From: Streptomyces xanthophaeus
Lineage (GTDB): Bacteria; Actinomycetota; Actinomycetes; Streptomycetales; Streptomycetaceae
Assembly: GCF_000725805.1 (NCBI RefSeq)
Contig: NZ_JOFT01000009.1
Span: 186,001-250,000, forward strand
Direction of reading: 5' to 3'
DNA: 64,000 nucleotides
The position numbers were made by a program, and so were the translations under genes. The notes under the pieces were generated by a model, which did not search any database, was not told the origin of the DNA, and worked only from the letters and a program-made list of their open reading frames with translations. Of the stretch, positions 9,014 through 18,163 are shown piece by piece. The number at the start of each line of letters is the position of its first letter. The first letter of the stretch is position 1.

Positions 9014-10831
9014 ATGACCAGCGACAGCGATGTGACCACCGGCACGGCCCCCGGAATGCCCGACTGGGAGAAGCGGTTCCGGGCCCCGCGCGTCGGGCTG
9101 CCCGAATGGGCCGAGGACGCCCCGGACCGTTCGCTCTTCGTCTCCAACGCCACCGGCACCTACGAGCTCTACGCCTGGGACCGCGCCACCGGCTCCCAGC
9201 GGCAGGCCACCGACCGCCCGAACGGCACCACCGACGGCGCCCTGTCCCCCGACGGGCAGTGGATCTGGTGGTTCTCCGACACCGACGGCGACGAGTTCGG
9301 CACCTGGGTGCGCCAGCCCTTCGCGGGCGGCCCCGACGAACCGGCCACCCCCGGGCTGGAGCCCTCGTACCCCGCCGGTCTGGCCATCGGCCGGGACGGC
9401 ACGGCCGTCGTGGGCCGCTCCACCGACGAGGACGGCTCGACCGTCCACGTGGTCCGCCCGGACGGCTCCGCGCCCACCGTGATCTACCGGCACCGGGAGT
9501 CGGCGGGGGTCGGCGACCTGTCCCGCGACGGGACCCTCGTCGCCGTCGAGCACACCGAGCACGGCGACGCGATGCACTCCGCGCTGCGCGTGCTGACCCT
9601 GGACGGCGCGACCGTCGCCGAGCTGGACGACACCCGCGGCGGTACCGAGGAGCTCGGTCTCGCGGTGCTCGGCTTCGCGCCCGTCGCGGGCGACACCCGG
9701 CTGCTGGTCGGCCACCAGCGCCGCGGCCGCTGGGAGCCGATGGTGTGGGACGTGGCCGCCGGGACGCAGCAGGACCTGGCCGTGGACCTGCCGGGCGACG
9801 TCAGCGCCGAGTGGTACCCCGACGGCTCCGCGCTGCTGATCGTGCACGGCTTCGAGGCCCGCAGCGAGCTGTGGCGCTACGACCTGGCCGCGGGGGAGCT
9901 CGTCCGCGTGGACACGCCGCCCGGGACGGTGTCGGGGGCGACGGCCCGGCCCGACGGGACGGTGGAGTACCAGTGGTCCTCGGCCGCCGAGCCCGCCGCC
10001 GTACGGTCCACCGCGGGCGGCACCGTCCTGGACCCGCCCGGTTTCCGCCCGCCCGGCTCGGTGCCGGTGGAGGACGCGTGGGTGGAGGGCCCCGGCGGCC
10101 GGATCCACGCGCTCGTGCAGCGGCCCGTGGGCCACGGCGAGGGCCCCTTCCCGACGGTCTTCGAGGTCCACGGCGGCCCGACCTGGCACGACAGCGACGC
10201 CTTCGCGGCCGCCCCGGCCGCCTGGCTCGACCACGGCTTCGCGGTCGTCCGGGTCAACTACCGCGGGTCGACCGGCTACGGCCGGGCCTGGACGGACGCC
10301 CTCAAGCACCGGGTCGGCCTGATCGAGCTGGAGGACGTCGAAGCGGTCCGGGAATGGGCGGTCGGCTCCGGCCTCTCCGACCCGGCACGGCTGGTGCTGT
10401 CGGGCGGCTCCTGGGGCGGCTACCTGACCCTGCTGGGCCTCGGTACGCAGCCGCAGGCCTGGGCCGTGGGCCTGGCCGCCGTACCGGTCGCGGACTACGT
10501 GACCGCCTACCACGACGAGATGGAGGCCCTGAAGGCCCTGGACCGCACCCTCTTCGGCGGTACGCCGGAGGAGGTCCCGGACCGCTTCGAGGTCTCCTCG
10601 CCGCTCACGTACGTGGACGAGGTGCTGGCGCCCGTGCACATCGCGGCGGGCGTCAACGACCCGCGCTGCCCGATCCGGCAGATCGACAACTACGTGGACC
10701 GGCTGGCGGCCCGCGGCGCGGTGCACGAGGTGTACCGCTACGACGCCGGGCACGGCTCGCTGGTGGTGGAGGAGCGGATCAAGCAGGTCCGGATGGAGCT
10801 GGAGTTCGCGCTGAAGCACCTGCCGCGCTGA
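9014..10831 (+). CDS. S9 family prolyl oligopeptidase-like serine peptidase
   Basis: 605-aa peptidase. An N-terminal beta-propeller (about residues 30-340) is followed by a C-terminal alpha/beta-hydrolase domain. The catalytic triad is visible: Ser in SGGSWGGYLTLLG, Asp in AAGVNDPRCPIRQ and His in YDAGHGSLVV. The oxyanion region HGGPTWHD is also present. Cytoplasmic, as there is no signal peptide. The frame is open far upstream, but the ATG at 9014 (MTSDSDVTTGTAPGMPDWEKRF) starts the conserved protein. Such enzymes are dipeptidyl- or acylaminoacyl-peptidases; the exact specificity is not readable. Confidence 0.92.
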   Translation: MTSDSDVTTGTAPGMPDWEKRFRAPRVGLPEWAEDAPDRSLFVSNATGTYELYAWDRATGSQRQATDRPNGTTDGALSPDGQWIWWFSDTDGDEFGTWVRQPFAGGPDEPATPGLEPSYPAGLAIGRDGTAVVGRSTDEDGSTVHVVRPDGSAPTVIYRHRESAGVGDLSRDGTLVAVEHTEHGDAMHSALRVLTLDGATVAELDDTRGGTEELGLAVLGFAPVAGDTRLLVGHQRRGRWEPMVWDVAAGTQQDLAVDLPGDVSAEWYPDGSALLIVHGFEARSELWRYDLAAGELVRVDTPPGTVSGATARPDGTVEYQWSSAAEPAAVRSTAGGTVLDPPGFRPPGSVPVEDAWVEGPGGRIHALVQRPVGHGEGPFPTVFEVHGGPTWHDSDAFAAAPAAWLDHGFAVVRVNYRGSTGYGRAWTDALKHRVGLIELEDVEAVREWAVGSGLSDPARLVLSGGSWGGYLTLLGLGTQPQAWAVGLAAVPVADYVTAYHDEMEALKALDRTLFGGTPEEVPDRFEVSSPLTYVDEVLAPVHIAAGVNDPRCPIRQIDNYVDRLAARGAVHEVYRYDAGHGSLVVEERIKQVRMELEFALKHLPR

Positions 10832-10873
10832 CCCGACGACGGGCTTGCCGGTGCACCCCCGTACGGTGGTGGG

Positions 10874-11695
10874 GTGCACCGGTTTCTCCTGACCCCGCGC
10901 TGGTGGGGGATCAACGTCTTCGTCGCGCTCGCCGTTCCCTTCTGCCTGTTCATGGGGTCCTGGCAGCTCGGCCGGTTCGAGGACCGCGTGGACACCCACC
11001 GGGAGGCGAGCGCGGAGCGGCCCGCCGCCGAGGCCGCCGCCCCGCTGGACTCGCTCCTTCCGGTGGACAAGACCACCTCCGGACGCCTCGCCACGGCCGC
11101 CGGGGAGTACGGCGAGCAGCTGCTGGTTCCCGAACGGCGCCTCGACGGGGCGTCCGGCTTCTACGTCCTGACCCTGCTGAAGACCGACTCCGGCAAGGCC
11201 GTCCCGGTGGTCAGGGGCTGGCTGCCGGGCACCGCGGACGCGGCGAAGGCGCCCGCCCCGCCGACCGGGCGGGTCGAGGTCACCGGGGCCCTGCAGGCCT
11301 CGGAGAACTCCGGCACCAAGGGCGTGCACGCGGAGGGCGGACTGCCGTCCGGGCAGCTCGGGGTGATCGGGGCGGCCTCGCTGGTCAACCTCGTCCCGTA
11401 CGACCTCTACGACGCGTGGCTGACGGTGCAGACCCCGGCGGACGGGATGAGCGCGGTGCCCGCGAAGGCCCCGAACAACACCGGGCTGGACCTGAAGGCC
11501 TTCCAGAACCTCGGCTACACGGGCGAGTGGTTCGTCTTCGTCGCCTTCGTGCTCTTCATGTGGTTCCGGCTCTACCGGCGCGAGGTCGAGATGATCCGCG
11601 ACGCGGAGGCCGGCCTGCTCCCGGACGGAACCCCCGCGCAGACGCCTGCGGACGCTCCTGCGGCGAGCGCCGAAGCCACAGCTCCCCGCGGCTAG
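10874..11695 (+). CDS. SURF1 family cytochrome oxidase assembly protein
   Basis: 273-aa protein with the SURF1 layout: N-terminal transmembrane helix (residues 11-29, with the WQLGRFEDR motif right after), a periplasmic domain, and a second helix near the C-terminus (GEWFVFVAFVLFMWFRLYRRE, about 216-236). SURF1 proteins help haem a insertion into cytochrome c oxidase. The GTG at 10874 is chosen because it opens directly onto the first helix. It follows the S9 peptidase gene by 42 bp. Confidence 0.88.
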   Translation: MHRFLLTPRWWGINVFVALAVPFCLFMGSWQLGRFEDRVDTHREASAERPAAEAAAPLDSLLPVDKTTSGRLATAAGEYGEQLLVPERRLDGASGFYVLTLLKTDSGKAVPVVRGWLPGTADAAKAPAPPTGRVEVTGALQASENSGTKGVHAEGGLPSGQLGVIGAASLVNLVPYDLYDAWLTVQTPADGMSAVPAKAPNNTGLDLKAFQNLGYTGEWFVFVAFVLFMWFRLYRREVEMIRDAEAGLLPDGTPAQTPADAPAASAEATAPRG

Positions 11696-11724
11696 GGCGT
11701 CTCTGCCGGCTCCTGCCGCTTCCC

Positions 11725-11760
11725 GCCTGCGCCTGCGCCTGCGCCTGCGCCTGCGCCTGC
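11725..11760. repeat. 6-bp tandem repeat (GCCTGC x 6)
   Basis: Six perfect GCCTGC units in the 76-bp gap between the convergent SURF1 gene and the sigma-associated membrane protein gene. No function evident. Confidence 0.9.
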
Positions 11761-11771
11761 TACCCCCACCG

Positions 11772-12881
11772 CTACGGCTTCGTCTCGTCGACCGGGATCG
11801 CCCCGGTGCGGTAGACCGTCCCGCCGCAGGCGTCCGGAATCGTGGTCTGTGTGGTGGGAGAGCCCGTCTGGGGCGTGTGCGACACCGCCAGCCCGGCCGG
11901 TTCCTTGGCCGTCGTCCCGCCGGTCTGCGGCTCCGCGTCCGCCGTCCCGCTCGCCGCGCCGTCCGAGGCGCCCCCGGCCCCGCCCTGCGGCGGCTTCGCG
12001 CCCCCGCCGGTGCTCTGCGCCGGACAGGGCTCCGCGGGCGGCACCCAGGCGAAGCGGACCTCGTACGCCGTGTTCGGCTCCAGCGTCAGCACCCGCGCCT
12101 CCACCGACGGGTCCGGCAGCAGCCCGCTCGCCGGGTCGCCCGCCGTGTGGCCGACCACCGCGACGCCCGTGCCCTGGGTGGTGGGGGCCCCGCTCAGGGG
12201 CGCCGCGCGGACCGTGTCCGGGCCGGTGACGGTACAGCCCTGCGCCGAGACGTTGGTGACCTTGAAACTCCCGTAGACCCTGCCGTCGGCCTGCGGGGCC
12301 CGGGCCGACCCCACCACGCCCAGCTGGTCGGCGCCGCACCCGGGCACCCCGGGCGCCGCCACCGGCGGCATCGGCCCCGTCCCCGCGGCGCTGCCGGCCG
12401 AGCCCGCCGGGCCGCCGGTCCCCGCGGGGCCCGCGGTCATCCCGCCGGCCGGGGATCCACTGGCCGAGGGCGTCGGCGTCCCGCCGGTGGTGCCGCCCGC
12501 ATCCGGGGTGGACCCGCCGGACCTGCTGGACCTCGGCTGGTCCCCGGAGCCGTTCTGGTGCGGCACGGAGTCGGTGGCGCCGCCCTTGGCGCGGGGCTGC
12601 TCGCCGTGGCCCGCCATCGCCGAGTGGTCGGTGCTCTCGCCCTGGCTGCCGACGGCGTACAGGGCCGCGGGGACGGCGGCCCCGGTCAGCAGCACCACCG
12701 TCGCGGCCCCGACGAAGGCCTGGCGTCTGAGGGTCCGGCGCGCCGGGACCGCGCACCGCAGCCGCTCCAGCGCGCCGTCGGAGGGCTCCAGGCCCCCGAC
12801 CGCGCCGCGCAACAGCCCCCGCAGCGCCTGTTCCTCGCTCGTCCCGGAAGTCCCGCCGGGCGGAGTGTGGTCGTCCATCAT
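11772..12881 (-). CDS. Sigma-factor-associated membrane protein (putative anti-sigma)
   Basis: 369-aa protein. A short cytoplasmic N-terminus (about 48 residues, with EEQALRGLLRGAVGGLEPSD) leads to one membrane helix (about 50-70), then a long Gly/Ser/Pro-rich spacer and an extracytoplasmic domain. That domain starts near CGADQLGVVGSARAP and contains KVTNVSAQGCTVTGPDTV; it looks like a DUF4232-type beta-sandwich. Its start overlaps the stop of the upstream SigE-type sigma gene by 4 bp (ATGA). Position and topology suggest a membrane regulator of that sigma factor, but no classical zinc anti-sigma motif (HxxxCxxC) is seen. Confidence 0.75.
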   Translation of the reverse strand: MMDDHTPPGGTSGTSEEQALRGLLRGAVGGLEPSDGALERLRCAVPARRTLRRQAFVGAATVVLLTGAAVPAALYAVGSQGESTDHSAMAGHGEQPRAKGGATDSVPHQNGSGDQPRSSRSGGSTPDAGGTTGGTPTPSASGSPAGGMTAGPAGTGGPAGSAGSAAGTGPMPPVAAPGVPGCGADQLGVVGSARAPQADGRVYGSFKVTNVSAQGCTVTGPDTVRAAPLSGAPTTQGTGVAVVGHTAGDPASGLLPDPSVEARVLTLEPNTAYEVRFAWVPPAEPCPAQSTGGGAKPPQGGAGGASDGAASGTADAEPQTGGTTAKEPAGLAVSHTPQTGSPTTQTTIPDACGGTVYRTGAIPVDETKP

Positions 12882-13621
12882 GACTGCGCAGCCTCCATCG
12901 CCACCCGCAGCGCGGCAATGCCCCGCGATCCGTACGCCTTGACCGAACCGATCGATATGCCGAGCGTCTCGGCGACCTGGGCCTCCGTCATGTCCGCGAA
13001 GTAGCGCAGCACCAGCACCTCGCGCTGGCGGCGCTGGAGTGCGCGCATGGCCTTGATCAGGTCGTCGCGCTCCAGCTGGTCGTACGCGCCCTCCTCGGCG
13101 CTCGCCATGTCCGGCATCGGCTTCGACAGCAGCTTGAGGCCGAGGATGCGGCGGCGCAGCGCGGACCGCGAGAGGTTGACCACCGTCTGGCGCAGGTAGG
13201 CCAGGGTCTTGTCGCGGTCGCGGACCCTGTTGCGCGCCGAGTGGACCCGGATGAAGGCCTCCTGGACCACGTCCTCGCAGGAGGCGGTGTCGTCGAGGAG
13301 CAGGGCGGCCAGTCCCAGGAGCGAGCGGTAGTGCGCCTGGTAGGTCTCGGTGAGGTGGTCGACGGTGGTGCCGGCCACGACGGCCGTCTCCACCGCGCCC
13401 TCGCCGTCCTGGCCCACCGGCGCCTGCTCGCCGTCGCGCGGCGCCGGCACGCGGCTGCCGCGGGGTGGCACGGAGGCCCGTACGGGCACCTCGGAGGGCC
13501 CGGCGGGCGGGACGGGAACGATCACCGGGAAACCGCCGCCGGACGTGCCGGAACCCCGGCGCGGGGGAAGGATCCCGGTGCGTGCCGGTACGACGGCGAA
13601 ATCGAGGAGTGCCTCTGCCAC
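12878..13621 (-). CDS. SigE-family ECF RNA polymerase sigma factor
   Basis: 247-aa sigma-70 family protein. Region 2 (HYRSLLGLAALLLDDTAS, then CEDVVQEAFIRVH) lies near residues 100-135 and region 4 (QREVLVLRYFADMTEAQVAE, then TLGISIGSVKAYGSRG) near 195-232. A Pro/Gly-rich, probably disordered N-terminal extension of about 85 residues precedes region 2 and is longer than usual. The true start could be an internal GTG just before region 2, because no clear ribosome site precedes 13621. It is coupled by ATGA overlap to a membrane protein. This gene sits next to asd/ask in many Streptomyces. Confidence 0.88.
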   Translation of the reverse strand: MAEALLDFAVVPARTGILPPRRGSGTSGGGFPVIVPVPPAGPSEVPVRASVPPRGSRVPAPRDGEQAPVGQDGEGAVETAVVAGTTVDHLTETYQAHYRSLLGLAALLLDDTASCEDVVQEAFIRVHSARNRVRDRDKTLAYLRQTVVNLSRSALRRRILGLKLLSKPMPDMASAEEGAYDQLERDDLIKAMRALQRRQREVLVLRYFADMTEAQVAETLGISIGSVKAYGSRGIAALRVAMEAAQS

Positions 13622-13790
13622 GCCTGTAGGACGCGCGTCCCCCCGTCAGGGTTGTACGCGCGGGGCGGCCTCACCAGCAAAATCCCCAACGCCGTCATGC
13701 GAACCCGCTCTTCCCGAGTGCCCCGTCCATCGAGACGGCAGTCGGGCCATCACCTTGATCAAGGGATCAGCACCGATCCTACAAAGCGAA

Positions 13791-14864
13791 TTACGCAAAT
13801 TCACCTGCAACCAGTTCTGCGATCTGTGCGGCGTTGAGGGCGACGCCCTTGCGGAGATTGTCGGCGGACACGAAGAACTCCAGGGCGCACGGATCGTCGA
13901 GCGAGGAGCGCACCCGTCCCACCCAGGCGGGATCCGTTCCCGCGGCGTCCGCGGGTGTGGGGAACTCCCCCGCGGCGGGGTCGTCCACGAGCACCACGCC
14001 CGGCGCGGCCTCCAGGATCTCCCGGGCGTGCGCGGCGTCCACCTCGCGCTCGAACCGGGCCCGCACGGTCATCGAATGCCCGGTCACCACCGGCACCTGG
14101 ACGCAGGTCACCGCGACCGGGAGGCGCTCCAGCTGGAGGATCCGGCGGGTCTGGGCCCGGACGGCGAGCTCGTGCGAGGACCAGCCGTCCGCGCGCAACT
14201 CCCCTGACCAGGGGACCACGTTGAGGGCCAGCGGGGCCGCGAAGGGGCCGGTGTCCTCGCCCACGGCACGGCGGACGTCACCGGTCTGCTCCCCGAGGGA
14301 GGTCCCGGCCACCACGGCCAGCTGCCGCCGCAGGGTTGCGGAACCGGCCCGTCCGGCGGCGCTCGCGGCCTGGTACGTGGAGACGGCCAGCTCGGCCAGG
14401 GAGTACTCGGCGTGCAGCGCGCCGAGGGCGGCGATCATCGCCGCGGTCACGCAGTCGGGGCCCGCGACGATGCCGCGCGGCCGGATGCGTACGGCGTGCC
14501 CGTTGACCTCAGGCACCACCAGCGGCACCTCGGGATCCTCGCGGAAGGCGGCGGACTGGTCCACGGCGACGGCGCCGCGCGCGACGACGACGGGCGCCCA
14601 CCGGGCCGAGACCTCGGCGGGAGTGAGGAAGAGCACCACGTCGCCCGCCCCGAGGCCGTCGAAGGCGTCCTCGGAGAGGGCGAGCACCTCGCACTCCTGC
14701 GCCCGGACGGCCAGCATGCGGCCGGCCGAGCGCGAGGAGGCGATCAGGCGTATGTCGCCCCAGACGTCAGCCCGCTGGGACAGGATCTGGAGCAGGACGG
14801 AGCCGACTGCTCCGGTCGCCCCGACCACGGCGAGCGCCGGGCCGGAGGACCGGGGCGCGGTCAT
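13791..14864 (-). CDS. asd: Aspartate-semialdehyde dehydrogenase, divergent active-site motif
   Basis: 357-aa enzyme of the aspartate pathway, reducing beta-aspartyl phosphate to the semialdehyde for Lys, Thr, Met and diaminopimelate. It has the N-terminal NADP-binding loop [36 protein letters not shown], and the late [13 protein letters not shown] motif with the catalytic His. The nucleophile motif reads GPDCVTAAM; most homologues have NPNCTTM, so the Cys is kept but its flanks are changed. The start overlaps the stop of ask by 4 bp. Either this is a divergent but active isoform or a second asd exists elsewhere. Confidence 0.88.
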   Translation of the reverse strand: MTAPRSSGPALAVVGATGAVGSVLLQILSQRADVWGDIRLIASSRSAGRMLAVRAQECEVLALSEDAFDGLGAGDVVLFLTPAEVSARWAPVVVARGAVAVDQSAAFREDPEVPLVVPEVNGHAVRIRPRGIVAGPDCVTAAMIAALGALHAEYSLAELAVSTYQAASAAGRAGSATLRRQLAVVAGTSLGEQTGDVRRAVGEDTGPFAAPLALNVVPWSGELRADGWSSHELAVRAQTRRILQLERLPVAVTCVQVPVVTGHSMTVRARFEREVDAAHAREILEAAPGVVLVDDPAAGEFPTPADAAGTDPAWVGRVRSSLDDPCALEFFVSADNLRKGVALNAAQIAELVAGEFA

Positions 14865-16135
14865 CGTCCGGTGCCTCCGTAGACGACGGCCTCGTCGCTG
14901 TCGGAGTCGAGGCCGAAGGCGGTGTGCACGGCGCGGACGGCGTCGTTCACGTCGTCCTGGCGGGTCACGACGGAGATGCGGATCTCGGAGGTGGAGATCA
15001 GCTCGATGTTGACGCCCGCGTCGGACAGCGCCTGGAAGAACGAGGCGGTGACGCCCGGGTTCGTCTTCATGCCCGCGCCGACCAGGGAGATCTTGCCGAT
15101 CTGGTCGTCGTAGCGCAGGGAGTCGAAGCCGATCTGGCCCTTCGCCTTCTCCAGGGCGTCGATGGCCTTGTGGCCCTCGGCCTTGGGGAGCGTGAAGGAG
15201 ATGTCGGTGAGACCCGTGGAGGCCGCCGAGACGTTCTGCACGATCATGTCGATGTTGATCTCGGCGTCCGCGATGGCGCGGAAGATCGCCGCGGCCTCAC
15301 CCGGCTTGTCCGGGACGCCGACGACCGTGATCTTGGCTTCGGAGACGTCGTGAGCGACTCCGGAGATGATGGCGTGCTCCACCTGCTCGTCCCCTTGCGG
15401 ATTCTCGTTGCTGACCCAGGTGCCCGGCAGTCCCGAGAAGGACGACCGGACGTGGATCGGGATGTTGTATCGGCGTGCGTACTCGACACAGCGGTGCAGC
15501 AGCACCTTGGAACCGGAGGCGGCGAGCTCCAGCATGTCCTCGGAAGAGATCCAGTCGATCTTCTTCGCCTTCTTCACGACCCGGGGGTCCGCGGTGAAGA
15601 CGCCGTCGACGTCGGTGTAGATCTCGCACACCTCGGCGTCGAGCGCCGCGGCGAGGGCGACGGCGGTCGTGTCCGAGCCGCCGCGGCCGAGGGTGGTGAT
15701 GTCCTTGGAGTCCGCGGACACGCCCTGGAAACCGGCGACGATGGCGATGTTGCCCTCGTCCAGTGCGGTGCGGATACGGCCCGGCGTGACATCGATGATG
15801 CGCGCTTTGTTGTGGACCGAGTCGGTGATCACACCTGCCTGGCTGCCCGTGAACGACTGGGCCTCGTGGCCCAGGTTTTTGATCGCCATGGCCAGCAGGG
15901 CCATGGAGATCCGCTCTCCGGCGGTCAGCAGCATGTCGAATTCGCGCCCGGCAGGCATCGGGGACACCTGCTCGGCGAGATCGATCAGCTCGTCCGTCGT
16001 GTCGCCCATCGCGGATACCACGACGACCACCTGGTGGCCGTTCTTCTTGGCATCCACGATCCTCTTGGCGACGCGCTTGATGCCTTCGGCATCGGCTACG
16101 GAGGAGCCTCCGTACTTCTGCACGACAAGGCCCAC
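14861..16135 (-). CDS. ask: Aspartate kinase (alpha chain, with internal beta start)
   Basis: 424-aa aspartokinase, first enzyme of the aspartate pathway. The kinase domain opens [20 protein letters not shown] and includes [18 protein letters not shown] and [15 protein letters not shown]. Two C-terminal ACT domains (about residues 265-420) supply Lys/Thr feedback control. The GTG at 16135 has GAGGAG upstream. The gene is translationally coupled to asd (4-bp overlap), the usual actinobacterial ask-asd operon. An internal GTG at 15382 probably gives a separate beta subunit. Confidence 0.95.
   Translation of the reverse strand: MGLVVQKYGGSSVADAEGIKRVAKRIVDAKKNGHQVVVVVSAMGDTTDELIDLAEQVSPMPAGREFDMLLTAGERISMALLAMAIKNLGHEAQSFTGSQAGVITDSVHNKARIIDVTPGRIRTALDEGNIAIVAGFQGVSADSKDITTLGRGGSDTTAVALAAALDAEVCEIYTDVDGVFTADPRVVKKAKKIDWISSEDMLELAASGSKVLLHRCVEYARRYNIPIHVRSSFSGLPGTWVSNENPQGDEQVEHAIISGVAHDVSEAKITVVGVPDKPGEAAAIFRAIADAEINIDMIVQNVSAASTGLTDISFTLPKAEGHKAIDALEKAKGQIGFDSLRYDDQIGKISLVGAGMKTNPGVTASFFQALSDAGVNIELISTSEIRISVVTRQDDVNDAVRAVHTAFGLDSDSDEAVVYGGTGR
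15380..15382 (-). promoter_or_regulatory. Probable internal start for aspartokinase beta subunit
   Basis: In-frame GTG opening [20 protein letters not shown], with AAGGGGA about seven bases upstream. Corynebacterium lysC has its beta start at the equivalent place (a MEEAVLTGVATDKSEAK-type opening). The product would be 173 aa (14861-15382) and hold the ACT domains only. Confidence 0.7.
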
Positions 16136-16242
16136 GTGCGCTCCTCGCTCAGTCCGTCATTTGCTGGTGCAGTCTAACGAGCGGCCGCGATCCGACCGCC
16201 TCGTACCACATCATGAGACGAAAAGATCAAAGGATTCGTTCC

Positions 16243-16890
16243 CTACGGGCGGCCCAGACCCCCGAGTTCCTCGGCCATGACCCGGCCCGCCTGCTCGGCG
16301 AGGTCGTCCTCCGCCAGGTCCTCGTCCGTGTCCAGTCCGTCCAGCGCGGCGAGCGGCTGGTCCAGCCGGACGTGCGCGATCAGCGACTGGAGGGCGCGCA
16401 GGGTCGCCGAGGCGGTGGGGCCCCAGTTGGTGAAGTACGAGAACTGCCACCACCACAGCGCTTCCGTGATGCGCCCCTCCTGGTGGTGGATGAGGCCGTG
16501 CCGCAGGTCTGCGACCACGTCCGCCAGGTCGTCGGAGATCCGGTGCGGGACGGGGGCCTTGCGCGGCTCGTACGGGTCGAAGACCTCGGAGTAGACGTCG
16601 ACGGGCTCCAGCATCAGGGCGAACCGCTCGCGCAGGTCGTCCACGTCCGGCTCCGGGCCGAGGTCGGGCTCGTAGCGCTCCTCGGGCAGGACGTCCTGGT
16701 ACGCGCCGAGCCGGCCGCCCGCGAGGAGCAGCTGGGAGACCTCCAGCAGGAGGAACGGCACCGCACTGTCCGGGTCCTCGCCCTTGGCCACCTCGGTGAC
16801 GGCGACGATGAACGACCCGATCTGGTCCGCGATCGAGGCGGCGAAGTCGTCCGGGTCCGGGGACAGGGCGTGCAGCGTTGCGTCAGACAT
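16243..16890 (-). CDS. DUF5063 domain-containing protein
   Basis: 215-aa acidic, mostly helical soluble protein of the DUF5063 family; function unknown. It contains [20 protein letters not shown] and [20 protein letters not shown], as in homologues. The ATG at 16890 is preferred over one at 16911, because AAGGAAGG would fall inside the longer reading but serves as ribosome site for the shorter one. It overlaps the 3' end of recR by 8 bp, so it is translated as part of the ybaB-recR operon and may have a DNA-related role; that is inference from context. Confidence 0.85.
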   Translation of the reverse strand: MSDATLHALSPDPDDFAASIADQIGSFIVAVTEVAKGEDPDSAVPFLLLEVSQLLLAGGRLGAYQDVLPEERYEPDLGPEPDVDDLRERFALMLEPVDVYSEVFDPYEPRKAPVPHRISDDLADVVADLRHGLIHHQEGRITEALWWWQFSYFTNWGPTASATLRALQSLIAHVRLDQPLAALDGLDTDEDLAEDDLAEQAGRVMAEELGGLGRP

Positions 16891-17482
16891 CAAGAAGTCG
16901 CCTTCCTTCAAAGGCCCGCCCGAGCGTGACCTCGTCCGCGTACTCCAGGTCTCCCCCGACGGGGAGCCCGCTGGCCAGGCGGGTGACCTTCAGGCCCATG
17001 GGCTTGATCATGCGGGCGAGGTAGGTGGCGGTCGCCTCGCCCTCCAGGTTCGGGTCGGTGGCCAGGATCAGCTCGGTCACCGTCCCGTCCGCGAGGCGCG
17101 TCAGCAGCTCACGGATGCGCAGGTCGTCCGGTCCGACGCCCTCGATCGGGCTGATCGCACCGCCCAGGACGTGGTACTTGCCCCGGAACTCGCGCGTCCG
17201 CTCGATGGCGACGACGTCCTTCGGCTCCTCCACGACACAGATGACCGTCGTGTCGCGGCGAGGGTCGCGGCAGATCCCGCACCGCTCCTCCTGCGCCACG
17301 TTCCCGCACACCGCACAGAACCGGACCTTGTCCTTCACCTCAAGCAGCGCGTGCGCGAGGCGGCGGACGTCGGTGGGCTCGGCCTGCAGGATGTGGAAGG
17401 CGATCCGCTGCGCGCTCTTGGGCCCGACGCCGGGCAGCCTGCCCAGTTCGTCGATCAGGTCCTGGACCACGCCTTCGTACAA
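16883..17482 (-). CDS. recR: Recombination mediator protein RecR
   Basis: 199-aa RecR. It has the N-terminal helix-hairpin-helix ([20 protein letters not shown]), the four-Cys zinc finger (C57, C60 in FCAVCGN; C69, C72 in CGICRD), the Toprim domain ([13 protein letters not shown] onward) and the C-terminal [20 protein letters not shown] motif. It loads RecA on gapped DNA with RecF/RecO. Start is TTG at 17482 with AGAAGGCAG upstream. It lies in the conserved ybaB-recR order. Confidence 0.96.
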   Translation of the reverse strand: MYEGVVQDLIDELGRLPGVGPKSAQRIAFHILQAEPTDVRRLAHALLEVKDKVRFCAVCGNVAQEERCGICRDPRRDTTVICVVEEPKDVVAIERTREFRGKYHVLGGAISPIEGVGPDDLRIRELLTRLADGTVTELILATDPNLEGEATATYLARMIKPMGLKVTRLASGLPVGGDLEYADEVTLGRAFEGRRLLDV

Positions 17483-17520
17483 CGGACTGCCTTCTTTCGT
17501 TCGGTCGCTCGGTCGTTCTG

Positions 17521-17554
17521 TCGGGTCGGTCGGGTCGGTCGGGTAGGTCGGTCG
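17521..17554. repeat. Short tandem repeat (GTCGGGTCG-type)
   Basis: Imperfect 9-10-bp repeats in the 80-bp gap between recR and ybaB; they become part of the joint transcript leader of recR. Confidence 0.7.
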
Positions 17555-17562
17555 TGCCGGGA

Positions 17563-17907
17563 CTAGAAGGGAAGGCCGGGGATGCCGCTGCCGCCGCCCA
17601 GGCCCTGGGCGAGCGGGCCCAGCTTCTGCTGCTGGAGCGCCTGCGCGTTCTCGTTGGCCGCCTGGACCGCCGCGACCACCAGGTCGGCGAGGGTCTCGGT
17701 GTCCTCCGGGTCCACGGCCTTCGGGTCGATCACCAGGGCACGCAGTTCACCGGAGCCGGTCACGGTCGCCTTGACCAGACCGCCGCCGGCCTGGCCCTCG
17801 ACCTCGGTCCGCGCCAGCTCCTCCTGGGCCGTGGCGAGGTCCTGCTGCATCTTCTGGGCCTGCTGGAGCAGCTGCTGCATATTGGGCTGGCCACCACCGG
17901 GAATCAC
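17563..17907 (-). CDS. YbaB/EbfC family nucleoid-associated protein
   Basis: 114-aa protein opening with [20 protein letters not shown], followed by the [20 protein letters not shown] strand pattern and an [19 protein letters not shown] tail, all typical of YbaB/EbfC DNA-binding dimers. GTG start at 17907 with GGAG ten bases upstream. Forms the usual operon with recR. Confidence 0.94.
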   Translation of the reverse strand: MIPGGGQPNMQQLLQQAQKMQQDLATAQEELARTEVEGQAGGGLVKATVTGSGELRALVIDPKAVDPEDTETLADLVVAAVQAANENAQALQQQKLGPLAQGLGGGSGIPGLPF

Positions 17908-18163
17908 TGGGCACTCACTCCATACCTTCGGAAGCTCTTGGTCAATCCGAGCCTACGTGCTCCCCGGGCGCTGCGCCCTACGCCGTGAGGACCAACTCTT
18001 TCGAGTGAGAGCCGGGGCGTGCACGTACCTGCTGGAGACCTCCTTGCGGGCGGAAAACCGGGGATTCGTCGTCCACCGTCCGTCATTCGAAGGTAGGAAG
18101 AGCATGCGCACCATTGCGCACACGCGCACCACCACACGTCAGCGCAGGCAGAGGGAGTGCCGG

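Noticed and set aside
17908-18163. tRNA or SRP RNA in the gap between ybaB and the SLATT gene
   Set aside because: No cloverleaf, no TTCGA arm with acceptor pairing and no SRP Alu/GGAG motifs could be found; it looks like a divergent promoter region.
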